Origin: Anaerolineaceae bacterium
GTDB taxonomy: Bacteria; Chloroflexota; Anaerolineae; Promineifilales; Promineifilaceae
Assembly: GCA_002699125.1 (NCBI GenBank)
Contig: PABI01000065.1
Span: 1 to 32,004, forward strand
Reading direction: 5' to 3'
Length of the DNA stretch: 32,004 nucleotides
Shown: positions 30,250 through 32,004 of the stretch, piece after piece
Numbering within the stretch: the first letter of the stretch is position 1
How the letters are laid out: the number at the start of each line of letters is the position of its first letter
Made by a program: the position numbers and the translations under genes
Notes under the pieces: model-generated
Databases searched by the model: none
What the model saw: only the letters and a program-made list of their open reading frames with translations
Told to the model about the DNA's origin: nothing

Positions 30250-31848
30250 ATGGCCCAGCAGTTTAATTACCTTTTTGTAAGTGACTTTCACTTAAGCGAA
30301 GGACGAAGCCCCGCCACCGGTTTGATTCACCGCAATGAAGATTTTTTTCAGGACGTGCCGTTTGCCCAATTTATCGCCTATCATGTGCAGTTGAGCCGTC
30401 GGGAAACGGCCGTTGAATATCACAACATCCCCTGGAAACTGGTCATCAATGGTGACATTTTCGACTTCTTGCAGGTAGTTTCTTTGCCCAAAGAAGGTGA
30501 CAAGCTGGTAAAAGTGAAGGGCGTGGAAAGTTACGAGAAGCTACGCAAAAATGATCGCGAATTTGGTTTAGGTACTTCCTCACCAGAAATTGTGTGGAAG
30601 GTGAGCCGTATTGCCCAGGGGCATCCCACCTTTTTCCGGGCGCTGGCCTGGTTTGTAGCCCAGCCGGGCAATGAGCTGGTGCTCATGAAGGGTAACCACG
30701 ACATTGAGCTGTTTTGGCCCGATGTGCAGCAGCGATTGCGGCAGCTTTTGCAGCAGGCGTATGAAGATTGGCGGGAAACGGCCGTTCCTAATGACGACCA
30801 GGCCCTGCTGCCCCTGTACGATAACATGCCAGATGCTCTCACGCTGGACCATTTAGAAAGACACGTTGCGTTTCCTCCCACATATTTGTACGAGCCGAAG
30901 CTGTTTTTTGTGGAGCACGGCTGCCAGTATGAGCCGGCCAACGCCTTCAAAAATTTTGAAGACCCGCGCCTGCCCGACGCGCCAGACTTCATCGAGCTGC
31001 CCTCCGGGTCTCTGTTTGTGCGCTACTTTTTTAACAAGGTCGAGCACATCCATCCCTTCGCCGACAACATGAAGCCCATTTCGCGCTACGTTTTTTGGGT
31101 GCTGCGTCACGCGCCAAGTGAGCTTTCTACCTTCCTTTGGCAGCTGCTGCCCGAATATTTAGAAGCGCGGCGTAAGGTGAACAAAAAGGTCAAGGAGCGC
31201 GCTGCCGAACCGCCCATGCCAGAAACGGCCGATGAGTTTCTAAAAGCGCTTCATGATATCCAGACGCACAGTCGGGAAGCTATTTCTGGCTCCACCGGGC
31301 AAACCATACTGCGGATGGGGGGCAGCATTATTCTGATTTTGCTAACAATTGTCCTGATGTTTATTGCGGTACGGGTAATTGCTCTGGGCGTTTACTGGCC
31401 GGCCATCCTTGCCGGACTGCTGGCAATTGTGTTTGGCTACACGGCCTCGGGCATGATCCAATCGCTGGATAAGCTGCTGGAGGGTGATTTCTTGTATCTG
31501 GCGTCAGGCCGCATTGCCCGGCTGCTCAATGGTGGCACCCATCCTGGCTATGGCAGCGTACGCTACTTCATTTTTGGCCATGACCACGCTGCTGATGCGC
31601 GCCCCTTACCGCCGACGGACAAGGATCGTCCCGCTTACCGCCAATGGTATGTGAACACCGGTGCCTGGGTGCCCGTCTTTAGCGAGTCCGAGCGCTTGCT
31701 TCGGGCCGATGAGCAGCTAACCTTCTTGCGCCTGGTACCCGGTCGTGTACAGCACAGCGATGAGGCCAAAAATCAGGACATGCCGGAACTGCTGCAATGG
31801 TCGGCCCAGGCGAATGCACCGTTGGAAGTGCGTTTGTTTGGAGAATAG
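30250..31848 (+). CDS. Calcineurin-like metallophosphoesterase with membrane hairpin
   Basis: Predicted 532-residue dinuclear metal phosphoesterase. The motif set is complete: VSDFHL (Asp12 and His14), INGDIFDF (Asp69), MKGNHD (Asn149 and His150), a later EHGCQYE, and FGHDHA near residue 443. The closest recognisable relatives are UDP-2,3-diacylglucosamine pyrophosphatase-like (LpxH-like) enzymes, but the protein is much longer and has two transmembrane helices at about 357-405 between the main phosphoesterase part and the last His motif. The substrate is therefore uncertain. AAGGAG 8 bases before the ATG fixes the start at 30250 rather than 30187. Palindromes fall at 30405 and 30777. Confidence 0.9.
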   Translation: MAQQFNYLFVSDFHLSEGRSPATGLIHRNEDFFQDVPFAQFIAYHVQLSRRETAVEYHNIPWKLVINGDIFDFLQVVSLPKEGDKLVKVKGVESYEKLRKNDREFGLGTSSPEIVWKVSRIAQGHPTFFRALAWFVAQPGNELVLMKGNHDIELFWPDVQQRLRQLLQQAYEDWRETAVPNDDQALLPLYDNMPDALTLDHLERHVAFPPTYLYEPKLFFVEHGCQYEPANAFKNFEDPRLPDAPDFIELPSGSLFVRYFFNKVEHIHPFADNMKPISRYVFWVLRHAPSELSTFLWQLLPEYLEARRKVNKKVKERAAEPPMPETADEFLKALHDIQTHSREAISGSTGQTILRMGGSIILILLTIVLMFIAVRVIALGVYWPAILAGLLAIVFGYTASGMIQSLDKLLEGDFLYLASGRIARLLNGGTHPGYGSVRYFIFGHDHAADARPLPPTDKDRPAYRQWYVNTGAWVPVFSESERLLRADEQLTFLRLVPGRVQHSDEAKNQDMPELLQWSAQANAPLEVRLFGE

Positions 31849-31854
31849 GAGCCA

Positions 31855-31917
31855 GTGAAAAGTGATAAGTGAAAAAGTAAAAAGTGCTCCCTACTTTTCA
31901 CTGTTCACTTTTTACTA
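31855..31917. repeat. AGTGAAAAGTG / CACTTTTTAC inverted repeat
   Basis: Degenerate AGTGAAAA and TTTTCACT units in opposite orientation around TGCTCCC, just after the metallophosphoesterase stop. It probably acts as a 3' hairpin and looks like another dispersed family. Confidence 0.75.
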
Positions 31918-31926
31918 AGACAGAAG

Positions 31927-32000
31927 CCACTGCCTCAGGCAGTGGGTAAGATTAAACGGTTCTACCGTAAAAGGGGTACTATAAACCACCTAGAAGGTGC
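31927..32000 (+). repeat. REP/IS-end-like double hairpin (right edge)
   Basis: CCACTGCC-TCA-GGCAGTGG (31927-31945), preceded by AGAAG, has the same 8-bp stem and triloop layout as 65-83. CACCT-AGA-AGGTG (31987-31999) is the exact 14-base inverse of 38-51. No transposase gene is in the window. It may be the left end of an element continuing beyond the edge. Confidence 0.5.
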
Positions 32001-32004
32001 AAAA

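Overview
The window looks like chromosomal DNA from an uncultured Chloroflexota bacterium, probably Anaerolineae-like. This assignment is inferred from a giant BTAD/NB-ARC/TPR regulator, a DUF2723 membrane mannosyltransferase-like protein, short TPR modules fused to membrane segments, many LAAC/LTGC lipoproteins, and secreted proteins ending in a YLPLV tail. There are 27 credible protein genes plus one doubtful small ORF. I see no rRNA, tRNA, CRISPR array, phage gene or transposase gene.

Layout. 1-239: a REP/IS-end-like pair of hairpins and no gene. 240-1850 (+): YtcJ-type amidohydrolase. 1976-8929 (-): DUF2723 protein, GT4 glycosyltransferase, P-loop kinase-like protein, SpoIIE/PPM phosphatase and a lipoprotein HtrA-type protease. 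8930-9522: a 593-bp repeat-rich gap with a duplicated translation-start segment. 9523-11426 (-): a compact operon of three membrane proteins (one with a blue-copper domain) and one small soluble protein. 11554-16724 (+): the large regulator, three small genes and a GNAT acetyltransferase. 16802-19039 (+): two AT-richer membrane proteins of unknown function. 19120-20877 (-): GAF-PAS-adenylate cyclase. 21328-23779 (+): TlpA-like thioredoxin lipoprotein, Rieske protein and a secreted YLPLV protein. 23859-29899 (-): lipoprotein, a glucose/sorbosone dehydrogenase - esterase - glucose/sorbosone dehydrogenase cluster, and dTDP-glucose 4,6-dehydratase. 30250-31848 (+): metallophosphoesterase with a membrane hairpin. 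After it come hairpins related to those at the window start.

Two genome-scale signals stand out more than any single gene. First, the palindrome ACGGCCGT occurs about 40 times by eye, where about 0.5 is expected by chance. It lies in nearly every gene and in all three reading phases, which is a HIP1-like highly iterated palindrome. It is absent from 16.43 to 19.99 kb, the stretch that contains the AT-richer genes. Second, many small palindromic repeats of several families fill the intergenic gaps and also sit in frame inside coding sequences. A 28-bp element is 27/28 identical in two unrelated genes and is read there in different frames.

Functionally the window is mostly cell-envelope and extracellular work: sugar transfer, sugar oxidation, ester hydrolysis, periplasmic proteolysis and redox. 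Signalling proteins (cyclase, phosphatase, BTAD regulator) are interspersed.
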